Notes under the pieces: generated by a model | Databases searched by the model: none | The model's input: the letters and a program-made list of their open reading frames with translations, nothing else | What the model was told of the DNA's origin: nothing | Source of the DNA: Actinomyces oris | Lineage (GTDB): Bacteria > Actinomycetota > Actinomycetes > Actinomycetales > Actinomycetaceae | Direction: 5' to 3' | Assembly: GCF_001937665.1 (NCBI RefSeq) | Contig: NZ_MSKL01000006.1 | Span: 162,811-226,810, forward strand | Length of the DNA: 64,000 nucleotides | Made by a program: the position numbers and the translations under genes | In this document: positions 24,221 through 33,237 of the stretch, piece after piece | Layout: the number at the start of each line of letters is the position of its first letter | Numbering within the stretch: position 1 is the stretch's first letter

Positions 24221-25843
24221 ATGCGTCGCCGTGTATTTCTTTTTGGATCGATCCTGACCGGTGCGGGCTTGCCGCTGCTGGCCGGCTGCAAGCTCCCCTG
24301 GCAGTCGAAGCATCAGACCGGTTCGACCTCGGCAGGCAGGGCGCCTGCAGCGCCGCAGGGATGGCAGCAGCTCGACGGCCACATCGCCGGTCACCACATC
24401 ATCGTGAACGTCTCCCCAATTATTCGCAAGGATGAAACCACCTCGATTCTGGCCTTGGAGCTAGTTCGAGCATCCGATGACAAAAACCGCACAGAAAACA
24501 AGCCAACGTCTTCTACGCCGGAAAACAAGTTCACCATTGTTGACTACTGGAGAAGCCGAGCAAACCTTCAACCAGGGAACGTCGCCTCGGCTGTCAGAAT
24601 CATGGACTTGCAGACCGGACGCGTATGGAACTCCATCGATGGAAGTAATGCCGACCCCGGGATCGCACCGGGAGAAAAGGCCACCTACTACGTTGCCTTC
24701 GGCAAGGTCGACTCCGAGCAAGTGACTGTCTTCGTTCCTATGGCCGGGTTCGTGACTGTCTCGGTCCTCGGGGCAGGATCCGCCCAACAGGCAAACATCG
24801 ACCTATCTGCAGCTCAAACCGAACTGGATACGCACCCTAATACTACGCTCGCCACCCCGGCACCCATTGAGCGATACACGCGCTCTCTGGACGACTCCAC
24901 CAGCACCCACACGGGCGGCAAGGACGTCACCGTCACCCTGGCCAGCGATGTCACCTTCGCCTCCGACTCAGCTGATTTGGCGTCGGGTGCCGAGGCGCAG
25001 CTCCAGAGCGTAGCCGGCCAGCTGGGGCAGTACCCCGACGGCGGGACACTCACCATCGTGGGCCACACCGACGACGTCCAGGACGACGCCTACAACCAGA
25101 CCCTGTCCGAGAAGCGCGCCAACGCCGTCAAAACCAGGCTTGAGCAGATCACCAGCCTGGACAAGTGGCAGACATCCGTCTCCGGCAAGGGCAAGTCCGA
25201 ACCCCGTATCAAGGACACCACCGACGAGGCCCGCGCCGCTAACCGACGCGTCGAGATCACCCTCACCCCCACCAGCGGTACTACCAAGAAGGGCTCATCC
25301 CCCACCCCCAACAGAAGCAATCCCGGCACCCTGCCGGCCTCGGAAGGCCCCAGCGCCAAGGGCTCCGACGGCGTCACTGTGACGGCTAAGAGTGCTAACA
25401 GCAACGGTGAGGTCACCATTGTCCTCGACCATGTCACTCGCCAAGGCGGCTACCTTCTGGGTACCTTGACCTGCACCGTCAAGCCCAGTTCTCACAGCGC
25501 AAATCTCACCGTGCTACTCACCGACCTGGAGAGCAGATCCGGAAACCAGCGAGATGAGGACACTGGAAGTACCGCAACCTTCATGGCCACCGACGGGCTG
25601 ACTCTCATCTCAGGCACCGAACGAGTCTTCCCCGCCGACTACGAGCAGGCCGACATCAAAGCTCATATCCCGCTGACCGAGCTGTATGTCGGTGATGAGC
25701 TCCAAGGTGGAACTGTCACCACCGTTGGCGTTGTCTGGCCCGACCCCGGCGGCGACACAGTCACGCTCGACCATCCCCAATCTGAGGACAGCTACTCGAC
25801 CACTGCCTTCCGCCTCACTGACATCCCCGTCAAGAACAGCTGA
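24221..25843 (+). CDS. OmpA-domain lipoprotein, second of a tandem pair
   Basis: 540 residues; ATG follows AAAGGA by nine bases. Signal with lipobox LAGC, then the same three-part plan as the gene before it: beta domain with AGHHIIVNVSPIIRKDET, OmpA domain (about 220-345) with IVGHTDDVQDDAYNQTLSEK, and a C-terminal domain ending FRLTDIPVKNS, almost the same as the end of its paralogue (FRLTDISVKNS). The OmpA parts are nearly identical while the N-terminal domains differ, which points to tandem duplication with continuing exchange in the OmpA part. Confidence 0.8.
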   Translation: MRRRVFLFGSILTGAGLPLLAGCKLPWQSKHQTGSTSAGRAPAAPQGWQQLDGHIAGHHIIVNVSPIIRKDETTSILALELVRASDDKNRTENKPTSSTPENKFTIVDYWRSRANLQPGNVASAVRIMDLQTGRVWNSIDGSNADPGIAPGEKATYYVAFGKVDSEQVTVFVPMAGFVTVSVLGAGSAQQANIDLSAAQTELDTHPNTTLATPAPIERYTRSLDDSTSTHTGGKDVTVTLASDVTFASDSADLASGAEAQLQSVAGQLGQYPDGGTLTIVGHTDDVQDDAYNQTLSEKRANAVKTRLEQITSLDKWQTSVSGKGKSEPRIKDTTDEARAANRRVEITLTPTSGTTKKGSSPTPNRSNPGTLPASEGPSAKGSDGVTVTAKSANSNGEVTIVLDHVTRQGGYLLGTLTCTVKPSSHSANLTVLLTDLESRSGNQRDEDTGSTATFMATDGLTLISGTERVFPADYEQADIKAHIPLTELYVGDELQGGTVTTVGVVWPDPGGDTVTLDHPQSEDSYSTTAFRLTDIPVKNS

Positions 25844-25873
25844 GGCGTATCGGGACCTACCTCAAGGCGGAGA

Positions 25874-25920
25874 GGTTGTCCCCGTCCTTGCGAGAGGGAG
25901 AGACAAGGACGGGGACAACC
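25874..25920 (+). terminator. Hairpin after the OmpA lipoprotein pair
   Basis: Perfect 17-bp arms (GGTTGTCCCCGTCCTTG and its complement) around a 13-base loop, 30 bases after the stop. TTTCTCC follows, only weakly T-rich. Confidence 0.7.
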
Positions 25921-26021
25921 GGTTTCTCCACTCCCCTCCCCCACCCGGTGCTCCACCGACGGCTTCACCGTAGCCAGCCCGGCACCCCTCGGACCATGGG
26001 CAGATGCCCCCGTGGAGGACT

Positions 26022-26056
26022 CGGGCGGTCCCCGGGCAGGACCCGGGGACCGCCCG
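26022..26056. terminator. Second hairpin between convergent operons
   Basis: Perfect 15-bp arms (CGGGCGGTCCCCGGG and complement) around a five-base loop. It lies between the OmpA hairpin and the rplA hairpin and could stop transcripts from either side. Confidence 0.5.
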
Positions 26057-26076
26057 GACAACCCGGAAGGCGAAGA

Positions 26077-26119
26077 ACGGCGTCGGCCGCCTCCCGGATG
26101 AGGAGGCGGCCGACGCCGT
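26077..26119 (-). terminator. Terminator of rplKA
   Basis: Perfect 18-bp arms around a seven-base loop, 18 bases beyond the rplA stop on the minus strand. The strong G+C stem fits a terminator, although the following tract is only moderately T-rich. Confidence 0.7.
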
Positions 26120-26136
26120 CGTGAAGAGAAAGGGCC

Positions 26137-26826
26137 TCAGGCCTTGGTGACATCCATCGGGATGCCGGGGCCCATGGTGGTGGTCATGGTGGCCTTGAGG
26201 ATGTAGCGGCCCTTCGAGGTCGAGGGCTTGAGGCGCAGGACCTCCTCCAGGGCGGCCTGGAAGTTCTCCGTCAGCTGCTCCTCGGAGAAGGATGCCTTGC
26301 CGATGATGAAGTGGAGGTTGGAGGCGCGGTCCACGCGGAACTCGATACGGCCGCCCTTGATGTCGGAGACGGCCTTGGCCACGTCCATCGTCACGGTACC
26401 GGTGCGGGGGTTGGGCATGAGGCCACGGGGACCCAGGACGCGGCCCAGGCGGCCGACCTTGCCCATGAGGTCCGGGGTGGCCACAGCGGCGTCGAAGTCC
26501 GTGTAGCCCTTGGCGACCTTCTCGATGAGCTCGTCGCCACCGACCTCGTCCGCGCCGGCGGCGAGGGCCTGCTCGGCACGCTCACCCTGGGCGAAGACGA
26601 CGACGCGGGCGGTCTTACCGGTACCGTGCGGCAGGGACACGGTGCCGCGGACCATCTGGTCCGCCTTACGGGGGTCGACTCCCAGGCGGAAGACGACATC
26701 CACGGTGGCGTCGAACTTGGTGATGGAGGTGGACTTGGCCAGGTGGACGGCCTCGGCCGGGGTGTAGAGGACTCCGGACTGGATCTTCTCAGCCGCGGCG
26801 CGGTAGGCCTTGGAGCGCTTGGTCAT
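26137..26826 (-). CDS. rplA: Ribosomal protein uL1
   Basis: 229 residues, normal length. [15 protein letters not shown] at the start, [40 protein letters not shown] and a C-terminus [19 protein letters not shown] are typical of bacterial L1. Binds 23S rRNA at the L1 stalk and in many bacteria represses its own operon. Follows rplK in the conserved order rplK-rplA. A ribosome site (GGAGAAG) lies before the ATG. Confidence 0.97.
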   Translation of the reverse strand: MTKRSKAYRAAAEKIQSGVLYTPAEAVHLAKSTSITKFDATVDVVFRLGVDPRKADQMVRGTVSLPHGTGKTARVVVFAQGERAEQALAAGADEVGGDELIEKVAKGYTDFDAAVATPDLMGKVGRLGRVLGPRGLMPNPRTGTVTMDVAKAVSDIKGGRIEFRVDRASNLHFIIGKASFSEEQLTENFQAALEEVLRLKPSTSKGRYILKATMTTTMGPGIPMDVTKA

Positions 26827-26924
26827 CTGCTTCTCCTTGCAGTCGTGGTGTTCGGGCCGCGCGAGGCCCTTCCACGGTTTCGTATGGGGGTTGAGTTGAG
26901 AGAACCGGCGGACCGGCGAGTGCC

Positions 26925-27356
26925 TCAGGCCTCGACGGTGATGCCCATGGAGCGGGCGGTGCCGGCGATGATCTTGGCGGCGGCCTCGACGTCGTTGGCG
27001 TTGAGGTCGGGCATCTTGGACTCGGCGATCTCACGCACCTGGGCCTGGGTCAGGGAGGCCACCTTCACGGTGTGGGGGGTGGCGGATCCCTTGGGGACGC
27101 CCGCGGCCTTCTTGATGAGCTCGGCGGCCGGAGGGGTCTTGGTGATGAAGGTGAAGGAGCGATCCTCGTAGACGGTGATCTCCACGGGGATGACGTTGCC
27201 GCGCTGCGACTCGGTCGCCGCGTTGTACGCCTTGCAGAACTCCATGATGTTGACGCCGTGGGCACCCAGGGCGGGGCCGATCGGCGGAGCGGGGTTGGCC
27301 TGGCCGGCCTGGATCTGGAGCTTGATCAGCCCGGCGACCTTCTTCTTGGGGGCCAT
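26925..27356 (-). CDS. rplK: Ribosomal protein uL11
   Basis: 143 residues. [40 protein letters not shown] and [20 protein letters not shown] are L11 hallmarks. It forms the GTPase-associated centre of the large subunit with 23S rRNA and is methylated by PrmA in many bacteria. A hairpin between nusG and rplK suggests rplKA has its own promoter in the 186 bases between that hairpin and the ATG. Confidence 0.97.
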   Translation of the reverse strand: MAPKKKVAGLIKLQIQAGQANPAPPIGPALGAHGVNIMEFCKAYNAATESQRGNVIPVEITVYEDRSFTFITKTPPAAELIKKAAGVPKGSATPHTVKVASLTQAQVREIAESKMPDLNANDVEAAAKIIAGTARSMGITVEA

Positions 27357-27542
27357 AGGAATGGGTCCTTCTTACTTGTCCGGATGTGCTGCACGCCTGC
27401 CGTGCAGCCGTGGGTGCATGCGCACACACAAGCGCTCATCGTAGCCCGCCGCCGGGCCGAGCAGGGCGCCCGGTGCGCGGTATCACAGGACATCTGCCTG
27501 TGATTCATGGCTCCCGTGCCGTGGCCGCTCGCGCGGCCCGGG

Positions 27543-27589
27543 CGGCTGTGGCCCGACAACGCCTGTTCTGCGTCGTCGGGCCACAGCCG
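27543..27589 (-). terminator. Hairpin after nusG
   Basis: Perfect 15-bp arms (CGGCTGTGGCCCGAC and complement) around a 17-base loop, 28 bases past the nusG stop on the minus strand. It should separate secE-nusG from rplKA. Confidence 0.7.
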
Positions 27590-27616
27590 ATGTCGGGGCC
27601 TTTCTTCAGGTCCGCC

Positions 27617-28462
27617 TTAGATCTTGGCGACCTGGGTGAAGGAGAGCTCGGCCGGGGTGTCACGGCCGAACAGGGAGATGAGCACCTGGAGCTTCTGAGT
27701 GTCGGGGTGGATCTCGGAGATCGTGGCCGGGAGGGACTCGAAGGGGCCGTCGGTGACGATGACGGACTCGCCGACCTCGAAGGCGACCTCGAAGACCTGA
27801 CCACCAGTGGCGATCTGGGTGCCGGAGCCGGACTCGGGGGCAGTGGCCTCCGCCGCGGCGGCCTCCTTGGCGGCGATCTCCTCGGGCGTGGGGCCGAGCT
27901 GGGCGACGGCCTCCTCGAAGGTCAGCGGCACCGGGTTGTAGCGGTCCCCCACGAAGCCGGTGACGGCCGGGGTGTCCTTGATGGTGCGCCACACCTTGTC
28001 CGAGGTCTCCGGGTCATCGAGGTCCATGCGCACGAACACGTAGCCGGGGATGCGTACCCGGGAGACTTCCTTCTTCTTGTTGCCGTTCTTGATCTCGATG
28101 ACCGTCTCCATGGGGACGGTGGCGTCGAAGATGTAGTCCTCGACCTCGAAGTTCTCGGCGCGGGCCATGATGTCGGCGGCCACGCGGCGCTCGTAGCCGG
28201 AGTAGGTGTGCAGCACGTACCACTGCCCCGGCAGGGCCGACATCTGGCGGCGGAACTCGGCCAGCGGGTCGACGACGGGCGCCTCCTCAGCCGGCTCAAC
28301 CGGCTCAGCGGCGGCGTCGGGCTGCGCCTCGGCCACCTCGGCGGTCTCATCGGTCTCGGCGACCTCAACCGATTCGACGGCGTCACCGGCGTCGTCGGCC
28401 GCGAGCGAGGCGAGGACCTCGAGGTCGTCGGCGGCGGTCTGCGAGGAGACATCCTCAGACAT
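27617..28462 (-). CDS. nusG: Transcription elongation/termination factor NusG
   Basis: 281 residues, about 100 longer than the E. coli protein. Residues 1-75 are an acidic, low-complexity extension rich in Ala, Glu, Val and Asp, as in other actinobacteria. NGN domain about 85-205 ([45 protein letters not shown]), an Ala/Glu-rich insertion, and a C-terminal KOW domain ([35 protein letters not shown]). NusG binds RNA polymerase and links it to ribosome or Rho. Directly downstream of secE as usual. Confidence 0.96.
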   Translation of the reverse strand: MSEDVSSQTAADDLEVLASLAADDAGDAVESVEVAETDETAEVAEAQPDAAAEPVEPAEEAPVVDPLAEFRRQMSALPGQWYVLHTYSGYERRVAADIMARAENFEVEDYIFDATVPMETVIEIKNGNKKKEVSRVRIPGYVFVRMDLDDPETSDKVWRTIKDTPAVTGFVGDRYNPVPLTFEEAVAQLGPTPEEIAAKEAAAAEATAPESGSGTQIATGGQVFEVAFEVGESVIVTDGPFESLPATISEIHPDTQKLQVLISLFGRDTPAELSFTQVAKI

Positions 28463-28597
28463 GGTGTACCTGCTTTCCAGTGGCGTGAGACGAGCGGATG
28501 CGACGGGCTGCGCGAGCAGCGGCGCCGTCGGGAGTAGACATGGTCGGGAGCGGAACCGAGCACCCCCGATGAGGGCGCGACCGCAGAAACCGGGACG

Positions 28598-28834
28598 TCA
28601 GGCGAAGAGCCACATGACGGCCCGGTTGAAGGCGAAGTCCAGCACCCCGGTGAAGGCCATGATGGCGATGATGAAGACGACCACCACGGTGAAGTAGGTC
28701 CACAGCTCGTTCATGGTGGGCCAGACAACCTTGCGCAGCTCGTCAATGACCTGGCGGATGAACAGGGCGATGCGCCCGAAGAAGCCGCGCTTCCTGCCCG
28801 ACTTGCCTGCCGCGGCGCGTGCGCTCTCGCTCAT
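28598..28834 (-). CDS. secE: Preprotein translocase subunit SecE
   Basis: 78 residues. A basic cytosolic N-terminus (SGRKRGFFGRIALFIRQVID), the conserved amphipathic helix ELRKVVWPTMNELW and a single membrane helix (TYFTVVVVFIIAIMAFTGVL). It clamps SecY in the SecYEG channel. Short single-helix form as in most Gram-positive bacteria. Conserved order tRNA-Trp, secE, nusG supports it. Confidence 0.95.
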   Translation of the reverse strand: MSESARAAAGKSGRKRGFFGRIALFIRQVIDELRKVVWPTMNELWTYFTVVVVFIIAIMAFTGVLDFAFNRAVMWLFA

Positions 28835-28930
28835 GAATCTGGGTCCTCAGGGTCGACGGTCAGGTCAGTTCCCGCACAGCGGGGAGAAGACGAAACCGAC
28901 GGGATCTCCCGACAGATCCGCCGTTCTCAG

Positions 28931-29003
28931 CAGGGCAGGCGGGACTCGAACCCACAACCGCCGGTTTTGGAGACCGGTGCGCTACCAATTGCGCCACTGC
29001 CCT
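28931..29003 (-). tRNA. tRNA-Trp (anticodon CCA)
   Basis: On the minus strand a 73-base cloverleaf: acceptor arms AGGGCAG/CTGCCCT with G discriminator, D arm GCGC...GCGC, anticodon arm CCGGT/ACCGG with loop CTCCAAA (anticodon CCA), and T arm with GGTTCGAGTCC. The 3' CCA is not encoded. Its place before secE-nusG is conserved in actinobacteria. Confidence 0.95.
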
Positions 29004-29203
29004 TCAGCGGTGCTCTAGTTTGCCATACGAGCAGGCCTTTGCGGTAACCGCTGGCCGTGGGGTGCGCCACGCCGAGGCTGACCGGAGGAGAATCCGCCTC
29101 GCCGCGGCCCAGGAGGCGCCCCAGGTGCCGTCGCTGTGTCATCACCGGCAGATCGGACGTGTTTTAGACGTGCGGGCCTCGCAGGTCGTGGGACCATAGT
29201 CGG

Positions 29204-30418
29204 GTGACACCTGCACCCACGCACCGCGTTTCCGCCCGACTGTCCGCCATCGCCCCCTCCGCCACCCTGGCCGTCGATGCCAAGGCCAAGGCCCTCAAGG
29301 CCGCCGGCCGCCCCGTCATCGGCTTCGGCGCCGGAGAGCCCGACTTCCCGACCCCCGACTACATCGTTGAGGCCGCCGTCGCCGCCGCGAAGGACCCGGC
29401 CAACCACAAGTACTCGCCCGCCAAGGGCCTGCCGGTCCTGCGCGAGGCCATCGCCGCCAAAACGCTGCGCGACTCCGGCTACGAGGTCTCCCCCGACGAC
29501 ATCCTGGTCACCAACGGCGGCAAGCAGGCCGTCTTCCAGGCCTTCGCCGCGATCGTCGACCCCGGTGACGAGGTCCTGCTGCCCGCGCCGTACTGGACCA
29601 CCTACCCCGAGGCCATCGCCCTGGCCGGGGGCACCACGGTCGAGGTCTTCGCCGGGGCCGACCAGGACTACAAGGTCAGCGTCGACCAGCTCGAGGCCGC
29701 CCGCACCGAGCGCACCAAGGTGCTGCTGCTGTGCTCGCCGTCGAACCCGACCGGCTCGGTCTACACGCCCGAGGAACTGACCGCCATCGGCCAGTGGGCC
29801 CTGGAGCACGGGGTCTGGGTCATCACCGACGAGATCTACGAGCACCTCCTCTACGACGGCGCCCAGACCGCGCACGTCGTCAAGCTGGTTCCCGAGCTCG
29901 CCGAGCAGACGATCGTCCTCAACGGGGTGGCCAAGACCTACGCCATGACCGGATGGCGTGTGGGCTGGATGATCGCCCCCAGCGATGTCATCAAGGCGGC
30001 CACGAACTTCCAGTCCCACCTGACCTCCAACGTCGCCAACGTCTCGCAGCGCGCGGCCCTGGCGGCCGTCAGCGGCGACCTGGCCGCCGTCGAGCAGATG
30101 CGCACCGCCTTCGACCGGCGCCGGCGCACCATGGTGGAGATGCTCTCGCAGATCGAGGGACTGACCGTGCCCGTGCCCCGCGGCGCCTTCTACGCCTACC
30201 CCAGCATCGAGGGGCTCGTCGGGCGCACGCTGCGCGGCACCACGATCGACAGCTCGGCCACGCTGGCCGCGCTCGTCCTTGAGCACGCCGAGGTCGCCAT
30301 TGTCCCCGGCGAGGCCTTCGGCCCCTCGGGCTTCGTGCGGCTGTCCTACGCACTGGGCGACGACGACCTGGTCGAGGGCGTGGGCCGGGTCCAGAAGCTG
30401 CTGGCCGAGGTCGACTAG
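29204..30418 (+). CDS. aspC: Pyridoxal-phosphate aminotransferase, aspartate aminotransferase type
   Basis: 404 residues; start GTG 29204. Class I/II fold: [63 protein letters not shown], the PLP lysine in [15 protein letters not shown] and substrate Arg in [12 protein letters not shown]. The form is that of subgroup Ib aspartate aminotransferases, which make aspartate from oxaloacetate and glutamate; prephenate or other acceptor use cannot be excluded. No clear ribosome site precedes the GTG and a -10-like CATAGT lies just upstream, so the mRNA may be leaderless. A hairpin follows the gene. Confidence 0.9.
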   Translation: MTPAPTHRVSARLSAIAPSATLAVDAKAKALKAAGRPVIGFGAGEPDFPTPDYIVEAAVAAAKDPANHKYSPAKGLPVLREAIAAKTLRDSGYEVSPDDILVTNGGKQAVFQAFAAIVDPGDEVLLPAPYWTTYPEAIALAGGTTVEVFAGADQDYKVSVDQLEAARTERTKVLLLCSPSNPTGSVYTPEELTAIGQWALEHGVWVITDEIYEHLLYDGAQTAHVVKLVPELAEQTIVLNGVAKTYAMTGWRVGWMIAPSDVIKAATNFQSHLTSNVANVSQRAALAAVSGDLAAVEQMRTAFDRRRRTMVEMLSQIEGLTVPVPRGAFYAYPSIEGLVGRTLRGTTIDSSATLAALVLEHAEVAIVPGEAFGPSGFVRLSYALGDDDLVEGVGRVQKLLAEVD

Positions 30419-30434
30419 ACGCGGTCGCCACTCC

Positions 30435-30472
30435 CCTCGAGCCGGGCACTCCTCGCGGTGCCCGGCTCGAGG
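30435..30472 (+). terminator. Terminator after the aminotransferase gene
   Basis: Perfect 15-bp arms (CCTCGAGCCGGGCAC and complement) with an eight-base loop. The same CGAGCCGGGCA core is found at 31620 and in the terminator at 53333. Confidence 0.75.
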
Positions 30473-30525
30473 CTTCGTACCAATGTGGTTTCAGGCGGGG
30501 CCTCCTCGTCCTCGCGGGACCTATC

Positions 30526-31614
30526 ATGCGATTCGTGCCCGCCCACACTCCCGACGATGAACGTCGCGCCGCCGATCCCAGTACCGAGCCTGAGGTGCTG
30601 GAGTACCTCGCCAGGGCTTTTCCCGACCTACGGCCGGTTGTCGCCGCCAATCCCGCCATCCCCGCGGTGCTGCGCGAGCAGGTTCTCCAGATGGGCGCGG
30701 ACGATCTCCCCCACGTGTCACCCGCGTCCCCCACCAGTGCTGCGGCCGCATCGGACACGAACCGTCTGAGGACCGCGGAAACCGCGTGCCTGCCCACGGC
30801 ATCGACCGCGGACTACAGCAGCATCTCGACGTACGCCGCGATCCCCGTGGAGACAGCTCCTCAGGCGATGATGCTGGGAGCCGCGTCAGCGGCACCAGCG
30901 ACGGCCTCAGCCCCGGGGACCGCACCGGCTCCAGCGACCATGGCACTGCCCGCGGCGCCGCCCGCATCCGGCACTGCCCCAGCAGCCTCGGCGGCACCGG
31001 CACCGTCCCTCGACCGTCCTGCGCCTCGTTCCGGCTCTCCTGTCAGGCTGATGACCGCACTGGTTGTCGCTCTGATCCTGGTGGTCGCTGCGGCCGGAGT
31101 CCTCGGCGGCATGCTGCTGGCGAACCGTGGACGACAGTCCGATACGACATCCGCCTCGTCCGCCACTGCGGCCCCCTCCTCAAGCGCGGGTACTGCGGCA
31201 GAGCAGGCCGTACCTCCCACCGCCGGACCGGTACTCCCCAGCGACCCCGCCCTTCCCACGTCCACAACGACGTACTCCTACCAGTACGTGGAAGCCCCTT
31301 CGAAGAACATCTCCTGCGTCCTCTCCAACGAGGGAGTCGGTTGCTCGATCCTGGAGCGGGACTACGCCTCCTCCGGGATGCAGGACTGCTCCGACCGAGA
31401 GTTCTCCATCGTGGTGCTCGCCAACCGAACCGAGGTCCGCTGCGGAGAGGAGTACCTGGGAAAGCCGGGGGACACCTTCCACACACTCCAGTACGAGCAG
31501 ACCACGACCTTCTCCGACTACGCGTGCACCTCGCAGACCAGGGGGATGACCTGCTGGAACACGACCACCGGACGAGGATTCACCATCTCCAGGAAGTCAC
31601 TCATCCGCTTCTGA
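30526..31614 (+). CDS. Membrane protein with variant leucine-rich repeat and extracellular Cys domain
   Basis: About 362 residues. Residues 10-55 (DPSTEPEVLEYLARAFPDLR, VVAANPAIPAVLREQVLQMG) match the variant leucine-rich repeat unit seen in many actinobacterial proteins. A long Ala/Pro/Ser linker follows, one membrane helix (LMTALVVALILVVAAAGVLG, about 182-205), a Thr/Ser/Pro-rich stalk, and an extracellular domain with three or more Cys pairs (ISCVLSNEGVGCSI, MQDCSDREF, VRCGEEY, ACTSQTRGMTCWN). A -10-like TATCAT at 30522 suggests a leaderless start at GTG 30535; ATG 30526 is the alternative. The layout suggests a sensor or wall-binding protein. Function unknown. Confidence 0.65.
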   Translation: MRFVPAHTPDDERRAADPSTEPEVLEYLARAFPDLRPVVAANPAIPAVLREQVLQMGADDLPHVSPASPTSAAAASDTNRLRTAETACLPTASTADYSSISTYAAIPVETAPQAMMLGAASAAPATASAPGTAPAPATMALPAAPPASGTAPAASAAPAPSLDRPAPRSGSPVRLMTALVVALILVVAAAGVLGGMLLANRGRQSDTTSASSATAAPSSSAGTAAEQAVPPTAGPVLPSDPALPTSTTTYSYQYVEAPSKNISCVLSNEGVGCSILERDYASSGMQDCSDREFSIVVLANRTEVRCGEEYLGKPGDTFHTLQYEQTTTFSDYACTSQTRGMTCWNTTTGRGFTISRKSLIRF

Positions 31615-31644
31615 CGGCCTCGAGCCGGGCACCCGGCGGGGCTG

Positions 31645-32892
31645 TCAGTGGGCCCCGCGGCGGGCCTGGATCTCACGGCCTTGAGCCAACCAGGTCTCGG
31701 CCCGGGCCAGGCGCCCCTCGGCGTCGGGGCGCCACGGACCGCCGTCCTCGCGGCGAGCACCGGCCACTAGGGACAGGACCACGCCGGCGCAGCGAGCACG
31801 CAGGGAGACCGGGTCCACCTGCCGCTCGGCCATACGGGTCCAGGTCTCCAGGATGGGGCGCAGCTTCGGGTAGGAGGCGGGTGCCAGATGGTCCAGCACG
31901 CTGACGTGCCCTAACAGACAGGCCAGGTCATCAACCCGGTAACCGGGCCCCAGGGAGTCCACGTCGAGCAGGCTGGTGACGGCCTCGCCCTCCATGAGGA
32001 CATTGGCCTCATAGAAGTCGCCGTGGACCGGGACCGGCCGGCCTGCGTCGGAGGCGGCCATGAGCTGCTCGACACCCTCGGCCACGGCCCGGGCGCGGGC
32101 GGCGTGCTCGGGCAGGACCGTGGCGGCTGCATGCGCGTAGTGTCGGGCCCGCTCCGACCATGCGGCGTGTGCCGGCAGCTGCATGGCACTGGCCGGCAGG
32201 GCGTCCAGCAATGAGATGAGACCGTTGAAGACACGTTCGCTGCGCGAGACGCTCATGCCCTGGGACAGCAGACCGGACAGGGCCACCCCTCGACCGGTGG
32301 ACAGCAGGACGAGCCCATCGGGGTCCTCTCGCAGAACCTCGGGCGCGGGCACGCCTGAGGCGGTCAGCAGGCGGTGCCGCTGAGCGAAGGACGGAGCCTG
32401 GCTCGGGCGCAGGACCTTGGCGTAGGCGGTGGTCTCATCCGGGAAGGTGGCGCGCACGACCGCTCGACGCGTGGGCCGGTAGGCCACCATCGTGGCCTTG
32501 ACCTGCGTGCCGATTCGGGCTGAGAGCAGCGAGGGCGTGCAGGCCACTACCAGACCGGGCAGCTCGGGATCGGCCGGGTGGCGCCACACGTGGACCGCGG
32601 GACCGTCCCCACCGGTGGGGGCCACCCGGGTCAGTCCCGGCGCATGCGGGTTGGACAGGCGAGCCGTCGTTGCGCACAGGTACTCGGTGGTGGAACGCCC
32701 GTTGGGCGCGACGACAACAGCCGTGTACCCCACGGACACACCCGCTCCGGGCCGGTGGTGGACTGAGTGGACCTCCCAGCTGGCCAGACGCTGGCCGGCC
32801 GGGGCGAGGGCGGCGGAGAGCACGGACGCGGCGCGCGGCCCCGTCAGCAGGGCCACCTCCTCGGGCTCCTGGGACGCCGACGAGTGGTTCAT
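31645..32892 (-). CDS. Aminoglycoside phosphotransferase-like kinase
   Basis: 415 residues from ATG 32892; the longer frame adds 21 residues with no ribosome site. APH/ChoK-type kinase: the catalytic loop HGDFYEANVL with catalytic Asp and the metal site SLLDVDSLGPGYRVDDLA are clear in the C-terminal half. The N-terminal half carries a variant of the nucleotide-binding lobe (AYAKVLRPSQAPSF). Substrate unknown; such proteins in actinobacteria phosphorylate sugars, maltose, thiamine or antibiotics. Convergent with the membrane protein gene, with 30 bases between stops. Not near any resistance cassette, so metabolic use is more likely. Confidence 0.75.
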   Translation of the reverse strand: MNHSSASQEPEEVALLTGPRAASVLSAALAPAGQRLASWEVHSVHHRPGAGVSVGYTAVVVAPNGRSTTEYLCATTARLSNPHAPGLTRVAPTGGDGPAVHVWRHPADPELPGLVVACTPSLLSARIGTQVKATMVAYRPTRRAVVRATFPDETTAYAKVLRPSQAPSFAQRHRLLTASGVPAPEVLREDPDGLVLLSTGRGVALSGLLSQGMSVSRSERVFNGLISLLDALPASAMQLPAHAAWSERARHYAHAAATVLPEHAARARAVAEGVEQLMAASDAGRPVPVHGDFYEANVLMEGEAVTSLLDVDSLGPGYRVDDLACLLGHVSVLDHLAPASYPKLRPILETWTRMAERQVDPVSLRARCAGVVLSLVAGARREDGGPWRPDAEGRLARAETWLAQGREIQARRGAH

Positions 32893-33237
32893 GGCAGTTA
32901 GTGTGCCCCACCCACCTGGTGGTTCGCCTCTAAAACGGCCCCTGGTGTTCGGCAACAGCGGAAGCGGCGGTCACCTCCCGCGCCAGGAGACGAACGACAG
33001 GGGCGCCGAAGGCGGGTTCCGCACACGAGCACCGATCTGTCACTCCGGTCGGCTTTTAGATCGAGTCGAGAGGGCTCACCGGACTCCTGTCCCCTGTCTG
33101 CGCAGGTCCGCGCCTTTCCCTCACGCCACAGACTGTCGACGCCACTTGGAGAAGTCGCCAATCGTGACACCTTGGCGCCTCCCCGCCTCGCGCAGGAGGG
33201 CTGCCGGTGGGATGCGAACGCGTGGAAGAATCCACCC
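32893..33237. other. Divergent intergenic region, no gene seen
   Basis: 345 bases between the minus-strand kinase and the plus-strand adenosine deaminase. G+C-rich; no tRNA cloverleaf or conserved leader found. The deaminase ribosome site GGAAGAA lies at its right end. Confidence 0.4.

Noticed and set aside
29015..30286. 423-residue minus-strand frame over the aminotransferase gene
   Set aside because: Antisense shadow of a gene with complete aminotransferase motifs.
31645..32892. Antibiotic resistance gene call for the APH-like kinase
   Set aside because: The catalytic motifs show only the fold; no resistance context, and many such kinases act on metabolites.
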